From an uncultured Oscillospiraceae bacterium (lineage in GTDB: Bacteria; Bacillota; Clostridia; Oscillospirales; Oscillospiraceae): DNA of 7,529 bases. Location: NCBI GenBank assembly GCA_900763675.1, contig CAAFLE010000116.1, forward strand, positions 1 to 7,529, read 5' to 3'. The notes beneath the pieces were generated by a model. The model did not search any database, had not been told where the DNA came from, and worked only from the letters and a program-made list of their open reading frames with translations. Positions 7,524 through 7,529 of this stretch are shown here, piece by piece (the first letter of the stretch is position 1; each line of letters begins with the position of its first letter). A program made the translations under genes and the position numbers.

Positions 7524-7529
7524 TATGCC

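Overview
This window looks like ordinary chromosome from a fairly GC-rich, Gram-positive anaerobe. My best inference is a gut Clostridia lineage of the Oscillospiraceae/Ruminococcaceae type. The reasons are strong GGAGG-type ribosome binding sites, SigA-like promoters (TATAAT and TTGAAA-N17-TAAAAT), tight rho-independent hairpins, a ddl-murF pair, an ECF sigma factor with a zf-HC2 anti-sigma factor, and a K+-dependent, probably Na+-pumping, membrane pyrophosphatase. The genus cannot be fixed from the sequence alone.

Layout, left to right. 1-150: no gene; a 107-nt nested inverted repeat (14-120) lies just beyond the 3' end of the first gene. 151-1122 (minus): a DEDDh 3'-5' exonuclease with a C-terminal Cys/His cluster and an arginine-rich tail. 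1123-1325: a divergent control region with a minus-strand promoter for the exonuclease, a plus-strand promoter for ddl, and several exact palindromes. One 19-bp palindrome fills the spacer of the ddl promoter. 1326-3700 (plus): ddl and murF overlap by 4 bp and end at a strong terminator (3705-3731). 3789-5226 (plus): an ECF sigma factor gene overlaps the gene of its likely membrane anti-sigma factor by 11 bp. 5233-5268: a 14-bp-stem hairpin shared by two convergent transcripts. 5280-7397 (minus): hppA, starting at TTG, with a clear promoter and A/T-tract-rich upstream DNA out to the right edge.

How the genes fit together. Ddl makes D-Ala-D-Ala and MurF attaches it to the UDP-MurNAc-tripeptide, so the two overlapping genes supply consecutive steps of peptidoglycan precursor synthesis. 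The sigma/anti-sigma pair is a self-contained envelope-signalling module. It lies next to the wall genes but is separated from them by a terminator, so a functional link is only a possibility. The pyrophosphatase draws ion-motive energy from PPi released by biosynthesis.

I see no wholly new multi-gene system. The items most worth a second look are the long nested hairpin at the left edge, the palindrome inside the ddl promoter spacer, and the little-characterised exonuclease and anti-sigma C-terminal regions.
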